Part shown: positions 7,760 to 16,214 of the stretch, piece by piece
How the letters are laid out: each line of letters begins with the position of its first letter
Position numbering within the stretch: position 1 is the stretch's first letter
Assembly: GCA_023460715.1 (NCBI GenBank)
Contig: JAEWPH010000202.1
Coordinates: 1 to 25,732, forward strand
Length of the DNA stretch: 25,732 nt
Origin: Pseudomonadota bacterium
Lineage (GTDB): Bacteria > Pseudomonadota > Gammaproteobacteria > Burkholderiales > Burkholderiaceae_C
Reading direction: 5' to 3'
Notes under the pieces: generated by a model
What the model was told of the DNA's origin: nothing
Databases searched by the model: none
What the model saw: only the letters and a program-made list of their open reading frames with translations
Made by a program: the position numbers and the translations under genes

Positions 7760-9574
7760 TCACTTCAGGCTCCACCAATAGGCCATGGTCCATTCCTCGG
7801 CCTTGGCATACGGCGGCATGGGCGCATGGTAGGCCAGGCGCTGCTGGTTGTAGACGATGCGATGCGCCGACAGCCGCCACTGGGGAATGAGGTAGTGGCT
7901 GTGCATGATCACGCGGTCCAGGGCGCGGCAGGCGGGGACCAGCTCGTCCTTGGAGTTCGCGCGGGTGAGCGCGTTCACCAACGCATCCACGGCCGGGCTC
8001 TTCACCCCGGCATGGTTGCTGCTGCCTTCCACGTCGACCCGCTTGCTGCCGAACAGCTCCTGCATGTCCTGGCCGGGGTTGTACGTCCCCGGGTAGTTGA
8101 GGGTGATCATGTCGAAGTCGAACTTGTCCATGCGCTGCATGTACAGCGCGAAGTCCACGGCGGCGAAGCGCAGCGTGATGCCCAGCTTCTCCAGGTTGCG
8201 CATCCACGGTGTGATGGTGCGGGTGCCGCCCTCCTTGCTGTCCAGATACTCCAGCACCATGGGCTGGCCCTGGGGGTTGCGCAAGGCGCCTTCGCGGTAG
8301 GTCCAGCCCGCGTCGGCGAGCAGCTGGCGCGCGCGGCGCAGGTTGTCGCGCAGGGAATGCCCCTCGCCTTCGGTGACCGGCGGCTGGTACATGGGACCGA
8401 AGACCGCATCGGGCACCTTGCCGCGCCACGGCTCCAGCAGCGCCATCTCTTGCGGGCTGGGCGTGCCCGTGGCCTGGCAATCGGTGTTGCCGAAGAGGTC
8501 CGTGACGCGCGGATAGCCGCCATAGAACATCTGGCGGTTCATCCACTCATAGTCGATGGCCAGCCCCAGCGCCTCGCGCACCCGCGGGTCCTGGAGCATG
8601 GGCCGGCGGGTGTTGAGGACGTAGCTCTGGAACCCTGCGGGCAGGCGGTGGGCCAGTTCCTTCTTGACCAGCACGCCCTGCTTGAACAGCTTGCCGTCGA
8701 TGCGGCGCGCCCAGTCGCCGGCCGAATACACGGTCATGAAATCGAACTCGCCGGCCTTGACGGCTTCCAGCCGGGCGGTGTTGTCCTTGTACAGCTTGAC
8801 GGTGATGCGGTCGAAGTTGTACGCACCGCGGTTCACGTTCAGGTCGCGGCCCCAGTAGTTCGGGTCGCGCACATAGGTGATGTCGCGTCCGAAGGCCACC
8901 GGGCCGATCCGGTACGGCCCGCTGCCGATGGGCACATCGGTCACGATCTCGTCGAAGCGCTTGGCCTTGCCGTCCGCCTGCCGGCCCCAGGCGCGGCTGA
9001 AGATGGGCAGGCCGCCCACCGTGAGCGGCAGCTCGCGGTTGGCCTGCTTGAAGCGAAAGCGCACGGTCCGCCGGTCGATCACATCGACGCCGGCCACTTC
9101 CTGCAGCAGCGTGGCGTAGCCGGGCGCGGCGTAGGGTCCGACCAGCGTCTCGTAGGCGTACTTCACATCGGCGGCCTCGACCGGGCTGCCGTCATGAAAG
9201 CGCGCCTCGGCCCGCAGCCGGAAGGTGGCGCTGAGCCGGTCGGCGGGCACCTCCACATCCTCGGCGAGCAGGCCGTAGCCGGAGGCGGTCTCGTCCATGG
9301 AGCCGGCCAGCAGGCTCTCGAACAGCAGGTCGGACAGGTAGGCCGGCGGCGAGCCCTTCATCGTGAAGGGGTTGTACTTGTCGAAGGTCGAGTAGCGCAG
9401 GTTGCTCACCATGCGCAGTTCGCCGCCCTTGGGCGCGTCGGGCTTCACGTAATCGAAGTGCGCAAAACCGGGCGGGTACTTCAGGTCCCCCCAGAGCGCA
9501 TAGCCATGGGCGGCCCATGCCGACGCCGCGCCCAGCAAGCCTCCCCACAGCAGACAGATCGTCCAGAACCGCAT
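7760..9574 (-). CDS. yejA: peptide ABC transporter periplasmic binding protein YejA
   Basis: A 604-residue extracellular solute-binding protein of family 5 (DppA/OppA-like). An N-terminal signal peptide ([20 protein letters not shown], with AWA before the mature HGYALWG) sends it to the periplasm. Family-5 features include [15 protein letters not shown] near the mature N-terminus, [27 protein letters not shown] (about residues 100-125, described in part), and [14 protein letters not shown] (about 205-220). It captures peptides and delivers them to YejB/YejE. The ATG at 9574 is preferred over a GTG 18 bases upstream because it starts the signal peptide cleanly. It heads the yejABEF unit and is divergent from fabI. 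Confidence 0.94.
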   Translation of the reverse strand: MRFWTICLLWGGLLGAASAWAAHGYALWGDLKYPPGFAHFDYVKPDAPKGGELRMVSNLRYSTFDKYNPFTMKGSPPAYLSDLLFESLLAGSMDETASGYGLLAEDVEVPADRLSATFRLRAEARFHDGSPVEAADVKYAYETLVGPYAAPGYATLLQEVAGVDVIDRRTVRFRFKQANRELPLTVGGLPIFSRAWGRQADGKAKRFDEIVTDVPIGSGPYRIGPVAFGRDITYVRDPNYWGRDLNVNRGAYNFDRITVKLYKDNTARLEAVKAGEFDFMTVYSAGDWARRIDGKLFKQGVLVKKELAHRLPAGFQSYVLNTRRPMLQDPRVREALGLAIDYEWMNRQMFYGGYPRVTDLFGNTDCQATGTPSPQEMALLEPWRGKVPDAVFGPMYQPPVTEGEGHSLRDNLRRARQLLADAGWTYREGALRNPQGQPMVLEYLDSKEGGTRTITPWMRNLEKLGITLRFAAVDFALYMQRMDKFDFDMITLNYPGTYNPGQDMQELFGSKRVDVEGSSNHAGVKSPAVDALVNALTRANSKDELVPACRALDRVIMHSHYLIPQWRLSAHRIVYNQQRLAYHAPMPPYAKAEEWTMAYWWSLK

Positions 9575-9602
9575 GCGACAATTCTGCACCACGGCGGCGG
9601 CA

Positions 9603-9627
9603 TGCCAGCGCTGGCAGGGAATTTCCC
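9603..9627. promoter_or_regulatory. two adjacent perfect palindromes in the yejA-fabI divergent region (candidate operators)
   Basis: TGCCAGCGCTGGCA (9603-9616) is a perfect 14-bp palindrome, and GGGAATTTCCC (9617-9627) is a perfect odd-length inverted repeat centred on a single T. They abut exactly, about 29 bp upstream of yejA and 50 bp upstream of fabI. Position and symmetry suggest binding sites for dimeric regulators; no known regulator is assigned. Confidence 0.4.
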
Positions 9628-9676
9628 GCCACCGCGCCCGGCGCCATCCCTACCGCATTTCACTGGAGAACAACAA

Positions 9677-10474
9677 ATGGGTTTCCTGACCGGCAAGAAG
9701 CTGCTCATCACGGGCGTGCTGTCCAATCGCTCCATCGCCTACGGCATCGCCAAGGCCTGCCACGCACAAGGGGCCGATCTGGCCTTCAGCTACGTGGGTG
9801 AGCGCTTCAAGGACCGCATCACCGACTTCGCCGCCGAATTCGACTCCAAGCTGGTCTTCGACTGCGATGTGGCGAGCGACGAGCAGATCGAACGCATGTT
9901 CGCCGACCTGTCCCAGACCTGGCCGAAGTTCGACGGTTTCGTGCACAGCATCGGCTTCGCGCCGCGCGAGGCCATCGCCGGCGACTTCCTGGAAGGCCTG
10001 TCGCGCGAGTCGTTCCGCATCGCCCACGACATCAGCGCCTACAGCTTCCCGGCCATGGCCAAGGCGGCCCTGCCCTACCTGAACGACAAGGCCGCCGTGC
10101 TGACGCTGAGCTACCTGGGCGCCCTGCGCACGGTGCCCAACTACAACACCATGGGCCTGGCCAAGGCCAGCCTGGAAGCCAGCGTACGCTACCTGGCCGA
10201 GTCGCTCGGCCCCAAGGGCATGCGCGCCAACGGCATCAGCGCCGGCCCCATCAAGACCCTCGCCGCCAGCGGCATCAAGGACTTCGGCAAGCTGCTGGGC
10301 ACCGTGGCCGACGCCTCGCCCCTGCGCCGCAACGTGACGATCGAAGACGTGGGCAATGCCGCCGCCTTCCTGCTGTCCGACCTGGCCAGCGGCGTGACGG
10401 CCGAGATCATGTATGTGGACGGCGGCTTCAGCCAGACCGGCGGCATCAGCCGCGACAGCGCCAACCTGGCCTGA
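9677..10474 (+). CDS. fabI: enoyl-[acyl-carrier-protein] reductase (NADH) FabI
   Basis: A 265-residue SDR-fold enzyme that catalyses the last reductive step of each fatty-acid elongation cycle, reducing trans-2-enoyl-ACP with NADH. Visible are the altered nucleotide-binding loop [19 protein letters not shown] (residues 8-26), and the catalytic Tyr156 and Lys163 in [13 protein letters not shown], in exactly the E. coli FabI numbering. [16 protein letters not shown] forms the flexible substrate loop. Met159 is also as in E. coli FabI. The ATG at 9677 has a good Shine-Dalgarno (tggag, about 9 bases upstream). It is a single-gene unit, divergent from yejA; the next gene is the DNA ligase 111 bp downstream. 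Confidence 0.97.
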   Translation: MGFLTGKKLLITGVLSNRSIAYGIAKACHAQGADLAFSYVGERFKDRITDFAAEFDSKLVFDCDVASDEQIERMFADLSQTWPKFDGFVHSIGFAPREAIAGDFLEGLSRESFRIAHDISAYSFPAMAKAALPYLNDKAAVLTLSYLGALRTVPNYNTMGLAKASLEASVRYLAESLGPKGMRANGISAGPIKTLAASGIKDFGKLLGTVADASPLRRNVTIEDVGNAAAFLLSDLASGVTAEIMYVDGGFSQTGGISRDSANLA

Positions 10475-10532
10475 TCGACGATGCGGCGAGGCGGCACCTG
10501 CGCTACCATCCCTGGGCGCCTCACAAAGATAT

Positions 10533-10579
10533 GAGTCGAATTGGACTCTAGCGCTTATCCAGCAAGCGCATACAGCTAT
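10533..10579 (-). repeat. dispersed ~40-bp intergenic repeat, copy B (inverted)
   Basis: Read on the minus strand it gives gatagctg, then tgcgct, then ggataagcgctagag, matching copy A (1955-2012) at about 30 of 35 positions in the opposite orientation. The left end, gagtcgaattggactc (10533-10548), is a near-perfect palindrome, and copy A carries tcgaattggact as well. Its right end stops six bases before the first ATG of the DNA ligase. Confidence 0.65.
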
Positions 10580-10585
10580 CAATAG

Positions 10586-11485
10586 ATGATCACCATGCAG
10601 CGGCGCACCCTCCTGATCCAGGCAGCGTGCGCCGTTCTTGCGTCCGGGCCGGCCAGCGCACAGCCGGCCGTTTCACCGGCGACGGCGCCCGCGCTGCCCC
10701 CTGCAGTGTGGTTGGCCAATGTCTACCGCCCCGGCGTGCCGCTGGCCGACTACTGGGTGAGCGAGAAATACGACGGCGTGCGCGGCTTCTGGAATGGCCG
10801 AGAACTGCGCACCCGCGGCGGCGAAGCCATCCAGGCCCCGGCATGGTTCACACAGGGCTGGCCCGGCATCCCGCTCGACGGCGAACTCTGGGCCGGCCGC
10901 AACCGCTTCGGCCACGCGCAGTCCACGGCACGCCAGCAGCAGCCGGATGACGCCGCCTGGCGCCAGATGCGCTTCATGGTGTTCGACCTGCCAGGGCACG
11001 GCGGCACCTTCGACGAGCGCCTGCCGGCCTTGCAGGCCACCGTCCAGCGCATCGGTCAGCCCTGGGTGCAGGCCGTAGAGCAGCGCCGCGTAGCCACCGA
11101 AGCCGAACTGCAGGCGCTGCTGCGCCGCACGGTGCGGGCCGGCGGCGAAGGCCTGATGCTGCACCGAGGCAGCGCGCCGTACCGCAGCGGGCGCAGCGAC
11201 GATCTCCTCAAGGTCAAGACGCACGATGACGCCGAGGCCCGCGTCATCGACCACCTCCCCGGCCAGGGCCGCCACGCCGGCCAGATGGGCGCACTGCTGG
11301 TGGAAACGCCGCAGGGCCAGCGCTTCCGGCTGGGCACCGGTTTCAGCGATGCCGATCGGCGCAACCCGCCTCCCGTGGGCGCCTGGGTCACCTACCGCTA
11401 CCGCGGCGTCCATGAAGGCAGCGGCCTACCGCGCTTCGCCAGCTACCTGCGCGTGCGCGAAGACATGCCGCCGAACGGTCGCTGA
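10586..11485 (+). CDS. ATP-dependent DNA ligase with secretion signal (Lig E type)
   Basis: A 299-residue minimal ATP-dependent DNA ligase: it seals nicks by a lysyl-AMP intermediate. Motif I is EKYDGVRG, with Lys61 as the adenylated residue. PLDGELW, FMVFDLP, EGLMLHR and LLKVKTHDD supply the further nucleotidyltransferase motifs (about residues 94-215). An OB-fold domain follows to the C-terminus (GALLVETPQGQRFRLGTGFSD). The N-terminus (MQRRTLLIQAACAVLASGPA, then SAQ) is a signal peptide, so the enzyme probably works in the periplasm, as proposed for Lig E proteins of Gram-negative bacteria. Two starts are possible, ATG at 10586 and ATG at 10595; neither has a Shine-Dalgarno, because repeat copy B fills the upstream region. 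Main chromosomal replication would use NAD-dependent LigA. Confidence 0.9.
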   Translation: MITMQRRTLLIQAACAVLASGPASAQPAVSPATAPALPPAVWLANVYRPGVPLADYWVSEKYDGVRGFWNGRELRTRGGEAIQAPAWFTQGWPGIPLDGELWAGRNRFGHAQSTARQQQPDDAAWRQMRFMVFDLPGHGGTFDERLPALQATVQRIGQPWVQAVEQRRVATEAELQALLRRTVRAGGEGLMLHRGSAPYRSGRSDDLLKVKTHDDAEARVIDHLPGQGRHAGQMGALLVETPQGQRFRLGTGFSDADRRNPPPVGAWVTYRYRGVHEGSGLPRFASYLRVREDMPPNGR

Positions 11486-11498
11486 GCGGCCAGCAAAA

Positions 11499-11536
11499 GC
11501 AAAGCCCGGCACACCTGTGGGCATGCCGGGCTTTGC
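11499..11536. terminator. intrinsic terminator between convergent ligase and decarboxylase genes
   Basis: A perfect 13-bp stem, gcaaagcccggca / tgccgggctttgc, with a 12-nt loop. On the minus strand the stem is followed by TTTTGC, which suits the decarboxylase transcript. On the plus strand only the stem's own CTTT is present, so it may also stop ligase transcripts, less efficiently. Confidence 0.8.
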
Positions 11537-11588
11537 GGCGGGATGGGTTGCGCAGAGGGCTCGCTCGCCCTCTCCTCAGCCGCTCAGA

Positions 11589-13976
11589 TCACACCTTGCG
11601 GCCAAACGGGCCGTCGCTGCCCACCTGCACGATGTCTTCGGCCTTGGGCGCGTTCTTGCGGCCCTTGCCGGCGGCCACGGCCTTGGACTGCACGGTGTTC
11701 GCCACGCAGTCGGCGTAGTAGCGCACGTGGCCGTTGTCGTCCTCGATCTCCACCAGACCGTGGATGTCGGTCTCGAAGCCCGGGCACAGCTTGGCGAACT
11801 CGCGTGCGAACTTCAGGTAGTCGACGATCTTCTTATTGAAGACCTCGCCCGGAATCAGCAGCGGGATGCCCGGTGGGTACGGCGTGATCAGGCTGGTGGT
11901 GATGCGGCCTTCCAGCTGGTCGATCTCCACGCGTTCGGTCTTGCGGTGCGCGATGTGGGCATAGGCGTCGCTCGGCTTCATCGCGGGCGTCAGGTCCGAG
12001 AGGTACATCTCGGTCGTCAGGCGCGCGATGTCGTACTTGGCGTACAGCTCGTGCACGTGCTGGCACAGGTCCTTCAGGCCCATGCGCTCGTAGCGCTTGT
12101 GCTGCTGGCAGAACTCGGGAAGGATGCGCCACATGGGCTGGTTGCGCTCGTAGTCGTCCTTGAACTGCTGCAGCGCCGCCAGCAGCGTGTTCCAGCGGCC
12201 CTTGGTGATGCCGATGGTGAACATGATGAAGAAGCTGTAGAGCCCCGTCTTCTCCACCACCACGCCATGCTCGGCCAGGTACTTGGTCACGATGGACGCG
12301 GGAATGCCGGTCTTGTCGAACTTGCCGTCCAGATTCAGGCCCGGCGTGACGATGGTCGACTTGATCGGATCCAGCATGTTGAAGCCGTCGGCCAGCGCGC
12401 CGAAGCCGTGCCACTTGCTGGGCGCGTTCTTCTTGCCCTTGCCGTCGCCGCGGATGATCCAGTCCTCCGCGCGGCCCACGCCCTCGTCGGCCAGCTTGTC
12501 CGGGCCCCAGACCTTGAACCACCAGTCGTCCTTGCCGAACTCTTCCTCCACCTTGCGCATGGCGCGGCGGAAGTCCAGGGCTTCCAGCAGGCTCTCTTCC
12601 ACCAGCGCGGTGCCGCCGGGCGGCTCCATCATGGCAGCGGCCACGTCGCAGCTGGCGATGATGCTGTACTGCGGGCTGGTCGAGGTGTGCATCAGGTACG
12701 CCTCGTTGAACAGCGGGCGGTCGAGCTTCACGGTCTGCGAGTCCTGCACCAGCACGTGGCTCGCCTGGCTGATGCCCGCCAACAGCTTGTGGATGGACTG
12801 GGTCGCGTACACCACCGAATGCTGCGGCCGCGCGCGCTTCTTGCCCATGGCATGGTAGCTGCCATAGAACGGGTGGAAGGCCGCGTGCGGCAGCCAAGCC
12901 TCGTCGAAATGCAGGTTGTCGACGTAGCCGTCGAGCATGCCCTTGATGGTCTCGGTGTTGTAGAGCACGCCGTCGTACGTGGACTGGGTGATCGTGAGCA
13001 CGCGCGGCTTCACGGTGGCGGCATCCACCCCCTTGAGCAGCGGGTTGGCGCGGATCTTGGCCTCGATGGCGTCGCGCTCGAATTCGCTCTTCGGGATGGG
13101 CCCGATGATGCCGAAGTGGTTGCGCGTCGGCTTCAGGAACACCGGAATCGCCCCGGTCATGATGATCGAGTGCAGGATGGACTTGTGGCAGTTGCGGTCC
13201 ACCACCACCACATCGCCTGGCGCTACCGTGTGGTGCCACACCATCTTGTTGGATGTGCTGGTGCCGTTGGTCACGAAGAAGCAATGGTCGGCATTGAAGA
13301 TGCGCGCCGCGTTGCGCTCGCTTTCGCCGATAGCGCCGTTGTGATCCAGCAGCTGGCCCAGTTCCTCCACGGCGTTGCACACGTCGGCGCGCAGCATGTT
13401 CTCGCCGAAGAACTGGTGGAACATCTGCCCCACAGGGCTTTTGAGGAAGGCGACCCCACCGGAGTGGCCCGGGCAGTGCCAGCTGTAGGAGCCGTCTTCG
13501 GCGTAGTCCAGCAGCGCCTTGAAGAACGGCGGCTGCACACCCTCCAGATAGCTCTTGGCCTCGCGGATGATGTGCTTGGCCACGAACTCCGGCGTGTCCT
13601 CGAACATGTGGATGAAGCCGTGCAGCTCGCGCAGGATGTCGTTGGGCAGGTGGCGCGCGGTCTTGGTCTCGCCGTGCACGTAGATCGGCACATCGGTGTT
13701 CTTGCGGCGCACCTCGGCAATGAACTTGCGCAGGCTCAGCACCACCGGGTCCAGGCCCGAACCCAGCGTGAACTCCTCATCGTCGATCGACAGGATGAAG
13801 GCACTGGCACGGCTTTGCTGCTGCGCGAACTGCGTCAGGTCGCCATAGCTGGTGACGCCGAGCACTTCGAAGCCTTCCGACTCGATAGCCTGCGCCAGAG
13901 CGCGGATGCCCAGGCCCGAAGTGTTCTCGGAACGATAGTCCTCGTCGATGATGACGATGGGAAAGCGAAATTTCAT
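11589..13976 (-). CDS. Orn/Lys/Arg decarboxylase (PLP-dependent, substrate unresolved)
   Basis: A 795-residue fold-type I PLP enzyme of the large bacterial Orn/Lys/Arg decarboxylase family. Residues 1-130 form the receiver-like wing domain (FRFPIVIIDEDYRSENTSG). The major domain follows, with WHCPGHSGGVAFLKSP (about 167-182), VTNGTSTSNKMVWHHTV, HFDEAWLPHAAFHPFYG and the PLP-binding Lys397 in TQSIHKLLAG. The C-terminal domain follows to about 750, with a short basic tail. Such enzymes release CO2 and a polyamine (cadaverine, agmatine or putrescine), either in acid resistance or polyamine synthesis. It is slightly longer than AdiA or LdcI (715-755). A good Shine-Dalgarno (ggagg) precedes the ATG. 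No antiporter gene is adjacent, which weakens the case for a classic acid-resistance module. Substrate cannot be told from motifs alone. Confidence 0.92.
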   Translation of the reverse strand: MKFRFPIVIIDEDYRSENTSGLGIRALAQAIESEGFEVLGVTSYGDLTQFAQQQSRASAFILSIDDEEFTLGSGLDPVVLSLRKFIAEVRRKNTDVPIYVHGETKTARHLPNDILRELHGFIHMFEDTPEFVAKHIIREAKSYLEGVQPPFFKALLDYAEDGSYSWHCPGHSGGVAFLKSPVGQMFHQFFGENMLRADVCNAVEELGQLLDHNGAIGESERNAARIFNADHCFFVTNGTSTSNKMVWHHTVAPGDVVVVDRNCHKSILHSIIMTGAIPVFLKPTRNHFGIIGPIPKSEFERDAIEAKIRANPLLKGVDAATVKPRVLTITQSTYDGVLYNTETIKGMLDGYVDNLHFDEAWLPHAAFHPFYGSYHAMGKKRARPQHSVVYATQSIHKLLAGISQASHVLVQDSQTVKLDRPLFNEAYLMHTSTSPQYSIIASCDVAAAMMEPPGGTALVEESLLEALDFRRAMRKVEEEFGKDDWWFKVWGPDKLADEGVGRAEDWIIRGDGKGKKNAPSKWHGFGALADGFNMLDPIKSTIVTPGLNLDGKFDKTGIPASIVTKYLAEHGVVVEKTGLYSFFIMFTIGITKGRWNTLLAALQQFKDDYERNQPMWRILPEFCQQHKRYERMGLKDLCQHVHELYAKYDIARLTTEMYLSDLTPAMKPSDAYAHIAHRKTERVEIDQLEGRITTSLITPYPPGIPLLIPGEVFNKKIVDYLKFAREFAKLCPGFETDIHGLVEIEDDNGHVRYYADCVANTVQSKAVAAGKGRKNAPKAEDIVQVGSDGPFGRKV

Positions 13977-14112
13977 GCGCAGCCTCCGAGCAAACCGGCC
14001 AAAAAAACAAACAGCCGCGAAGTGTAAGGAATAACGTTGTCACGCCTTTGAACCCCCACCTTTTTGTCCCAGAATGTGGTGCACTACACACAACAAAAAG
14101 GAGCGTCGCGCT

Positions 14113-14538
14113 ATGGAGGAATCCACCATCTGGTGGCTGCTGGCTGGGGGCATCGTGGTGGCAGAGCTGCTGACGGGCACGTTCTACCTGCTCATGCTGG
14201 CCATCGGCCTGGCAGCGGGCGCGCTGGCGGCACATGCCGGTGCGCAGCTCACAGTCCAATTGATCTCCGCAGCGGTACTGGGCTCCGCAGGGGTCATCGG
14301 ACTGCACCTGCTGCGCAGGCGCCGTTCGGCCGCGCAGCCGGCTTCCAGCAACCGCGACGTGAACCTGGACGTGGGCGAGTCCGTGCAGGTGGACGCGTGG
14401 AACGCAGACGGCACGGCCCAGGTGCGCTACCGGGGTGCGCAATGGACCGTGGTCCACCGCCCCGGCAATGCGCCATCGCCCGGCCTGCACCGGGTGGCGG
14501 AAGTCATCGGCAACCGGTTGCTGGTCGACAAACTCTGA
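14113..14538 (+). CDS. NfeD family membrane protein
   Basis: A 141-residue protein. Hydrophobic helices cover about residues 5-70 (IWWLLAGGIVVAELLTGTFY, then LMLAIGLAAGALAAHAG and a third near LISAAVLGSAGVIGLHLL). A soluble OB-fold domain follows (NLDVGESVQVDAW, AQVRYRGAQWTVVH, VAEVIGNRLLVDKL). This is the short, protease-lacking NfeD form encoded beside SPFH proteins; such pairs (YbbJ/QmcA in E. coli) are thought to act together in membrane organisation and quality control. The ATG at 14113 has a strong Shine-Dalgarno (aaggag, 9 bases upstream), which decides it over an in-frame upstream codon at 14074. The stomatin gene follows after 123 bp, a gap containing a perfect GCGCTC/GAGCGC hairpin. 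Confidence 0.9.
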   Translation: MEESTIWWLLAGGIVVAELLTGTFYLLMLAIGLAAGALAAHAGAQLTVQLISAAVLGSAGVIGLHLLRRRRSAAQPASSNRDVNLDVGESVQVDAWNADGTAQVRYRGAQWTVVHRPGNAPSPGLHRVAEVIGNRLLVDKL

Positions 14539-14661
14539 GAGGGCGCGAACGGCCCGCGCGCTCTGCGGAGCGCATCGGGACTCTCGCAAGCCACTCACTC
14601 CAGGCCGTCTGCATCTGCGCGGCGGCCCTCCCCGGTTCTTCAACCATTGACGAGACACACC

Positions 14662-15594
14662 ATGGAAATCGCCATCATTCTTTTCGTGATCGCCGCCATC
14701 TTCATCGCCCGGTCGGTGAAGGTCGTGCCCCAGCAGAACGCCTGGGTGAAGGAGCGCCTGGGCAAGTACGCCGGCACGCTGACGCCCGGCCTGAACTTCC
14801 TGGTGCCCTTCGTGGACCGCGTGGCGTACAAGCACAGCCTCAAGGAAATCCCGCTGGATGTGCCCAGCCAGGTCTGCATCACACGCGACAACACGCAACT
14901 GCAGGTGGACGGCATCCTGTACTTCCAGGTCACCGATCCCATGCGCGCCAGCTACGGCTCCAGCAACTACATCATGGCCGTCACGCAGCTGGCGCAGACC
15001 TCGCTGCGCAGCGTGATCGGCAAGCTCGAACTGGACAAGACCTTCGAAGAACGCGACATGATCAACGCGCAGGTGGTGTCCGCCATCGACGAGGCCGCGC
15101 TGAACTGGGGCGTGAAGGTGCTGCGCTACGAGATCAAGGACCTGACACCGCCCAACGAGATCCTGCGCGCCATGCAGGCACAGATCACCGCCGAGCGCGA
15201 GAAGCGCGCCCTGATCGCCGCCTCCGAAGGCCGCCGCCAGGAACAGATCAATATCGCCACCGGCGAACGCGAAGCCTTCATCGCCCGCTCTGAAGGCGAA
15301 AAGCAGGCCCAGATCAACAACGCACAGGGTGAGGCCGCCTCCATCACTGCCGTGGCAGAAGCGACGGCTCAGGCCATCGAGCGCGTGGCCGCTGCCATCC
15401 GCCAGCCCGGCGGCGAGCAGGCCGTGCAACTCAAGGTGGCGGAGAAGGCCGTCGAGGCTTATAGCCAAGTTGCCTCCGACGCGACCACGACGCTGATCGT
15501 GCCGAGCAACATGACCGAGGTCTCCGCGCTCATCGGCTCCGCCATGAAGATGGTGCAAACCAGTGGCGCCGCCGCACGGCCCGGCGCGAACTAA
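14662..15594 (+). CDS. SPFH/stomatin-like membrane protein (QmcA type)
   Basis: A 310-residue protein anchored by one N-terminal helix (MEIAIILFVIAAIFIARSVK). The SPFH (band 7) domain covers about residues 20-180 (VPQQNAWVKERLGKYAGTL, VDGILYFQVTDPMRASYG, LRSVIGKLELDKTFEERD, IKDLTPPNEILRAM). A long Glu/Gln/Ala-rich helix follows (AEREKRALIAASEGRRQEQI, EGEKQAQINNAQGEAASI), which in relatives drives oligomeric ring formation. The C-terminus ends in a Gly/Ala-rich tail. It acts at the inner membrane with NfeD and probably modulates membrane proteases, as QmcA and HflKC do. The ATG at 14662 fits the anchor helix; the Shine-Dalgarno is weak (gacgag). Confidence 0.93.
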   Translation: MEIAIILFVIAAIFIARSVKVVPQQNAWVKERLGKYAGTLTPGLNFLVPFVDRVAYKHSLKEIPLDVPSQVCITRDNTQLQVDGILYFQVTDPMRASYGSSNYIMAVTQLAQTSLRSVIGKLELDKTFEERDMINAQVVSAIDEAALNWGVKVLRYEIKDLTPPNEILRAMQAQITAEREKRALIAASEGRRQEQINIATGEREAFIARSEGEKQAQINNAQGEAASITAVAEATAQAIERVAAAIRQPGGEQAVQLKVAEKAVEAYSQVASDATTTLIVPSNMTEVSALIGSAMKMVQTSGAAARPGAN

Positions 15595-15641
15595 ATTGCG
15601 GACCCGGCGCGTCGGAGCAAGAAAACGCCCCAAAGCGCTGC

Positions 15642-15647
15642 TACAAT
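15642..15647 (+). promoter_or_regulatory. probable -10 box of the tRNA-Ser promoter
   Basis: TACAAT sits 11 bases before the first base of tRNA-Ser, placing a start site just before the mature 5' end. No good -35 hexamer is visible at 16-18 bp spacing, so the call rests on the -10 and on position. Confidence 0.35.
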
Positions 15648-15658
15648 TGCGGGCTTCC

Positions 15659-15750
<92 letters not shown>

Positions 15751-15759
15751 AATTTCATA

Positions 15760-15791
15760 GGATCAACGATTTACAAGAGAATTGTTGATCC
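15760..15791 (+). other. inverted repeat just downstream of tRNA-Ser
   Basis: ggatcaac (15760-15767) and gttgatcc (15784-15791) pair perfectly, and two more pairs (one G-T wobble) extend the stem to 10 bp around a 12-nt loop. It lies between the tRNA 3' end and the terminator and could take part in 3' processing; function unknown. Confidence 0.5.
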
Positions 15792-15807
15792 AACAGACCC
15801 ATAGAGC

Positions 15808-15840
15808 AAAGCCACCGCGATTTCGCTGGTGGCTTTTTCT
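15808..15840 (+). terminator. intrinsic terminator after tRNA-Ser
   Basis: The stem aaagccacc / ggtggcttt is continued by gcg/cgc around a short loop with one bulged T, and is followed by TTTTTCTTT. It probably ends the tRNA-Ser transcript and any read-through from the stomatin gene. Confidence 0.85.
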
Positions 15841-16214
15841 TTGCCCGCCTGTAGTCCATGGCGAGGCTCCCAGCGAGCCCCCGGTGAACCCGCCGCCCGG
15901 GCTCAGCAGCGGCCATCCATCGGCGTCATGGCGCGGACCTCAAGATGCACTCTTCCGCCCCCCTCTTCTCGACAGAACCCGGGACGAATGGAGAAGACCG
16001 CGATAGGCCAGAAAGCCCGAGCAGAGCGTCCCAGCAGCTGTGCACGGACTATTGCCATGCCGCACCAGGGTTTCCACGGCGACTTATGATCCGGCGCAGT
16101 TTTTTATCAAAAGCCCTGCGCGAACGCTGCACAGCGCTGGCTTCTAGCGGAGCACTGCCCCCCAATTCACCGACAGCGGCCGACCCATGAGGCCAGGCCG
16201 AAAGAGAAGACATC
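15841..16214. other. 374-bp stretch without a supported gene
   Basis: Several short open frames cross it, but none has a ribosome binding site, convincing composition or a recognisable motif. A TATGAT at 16085-16090 looks like a -10 box for the DedA-rhodanese gene but has no -35 partner at the right spacing. The purine-rich end (gaaagagaag) probably serves as the ribosome binding site of that gene. Confidence 0.5.

Noticed and set aside
10488..10522. gaggcg/cgcctc as a fabI terminator
   Set aside because: Only 6 bp of stem with a 23-base loop and no T run on the plus strand.
11226..14027. 933-codon plus-strand frame across the decarboxylase
   Set aside because: Antisense to a well-supported PLP decarboxylase (PLP lysine, full-length domains); no motifs or ribosome binding site on the plus strand.
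14037..14065. TTGTCA at 14037 as -35 of an nfeD promoter
   Set aside because: No acceptable -10 hexamer at 16-18 bp spacing.
16052..16090. TTGCCA and TATGAT as a sigma-70 promoter for DedA-rhodanese
   Set aside because: The hexamers are 27 bases apart, too far for a normal promoter.
15829..16190. Short plus-strand frames after tRNA-Ser
   Set aside because: No ribosome binding site, Ser/Pro/Arg-rich low-information sequence, one begins inside the terminator.
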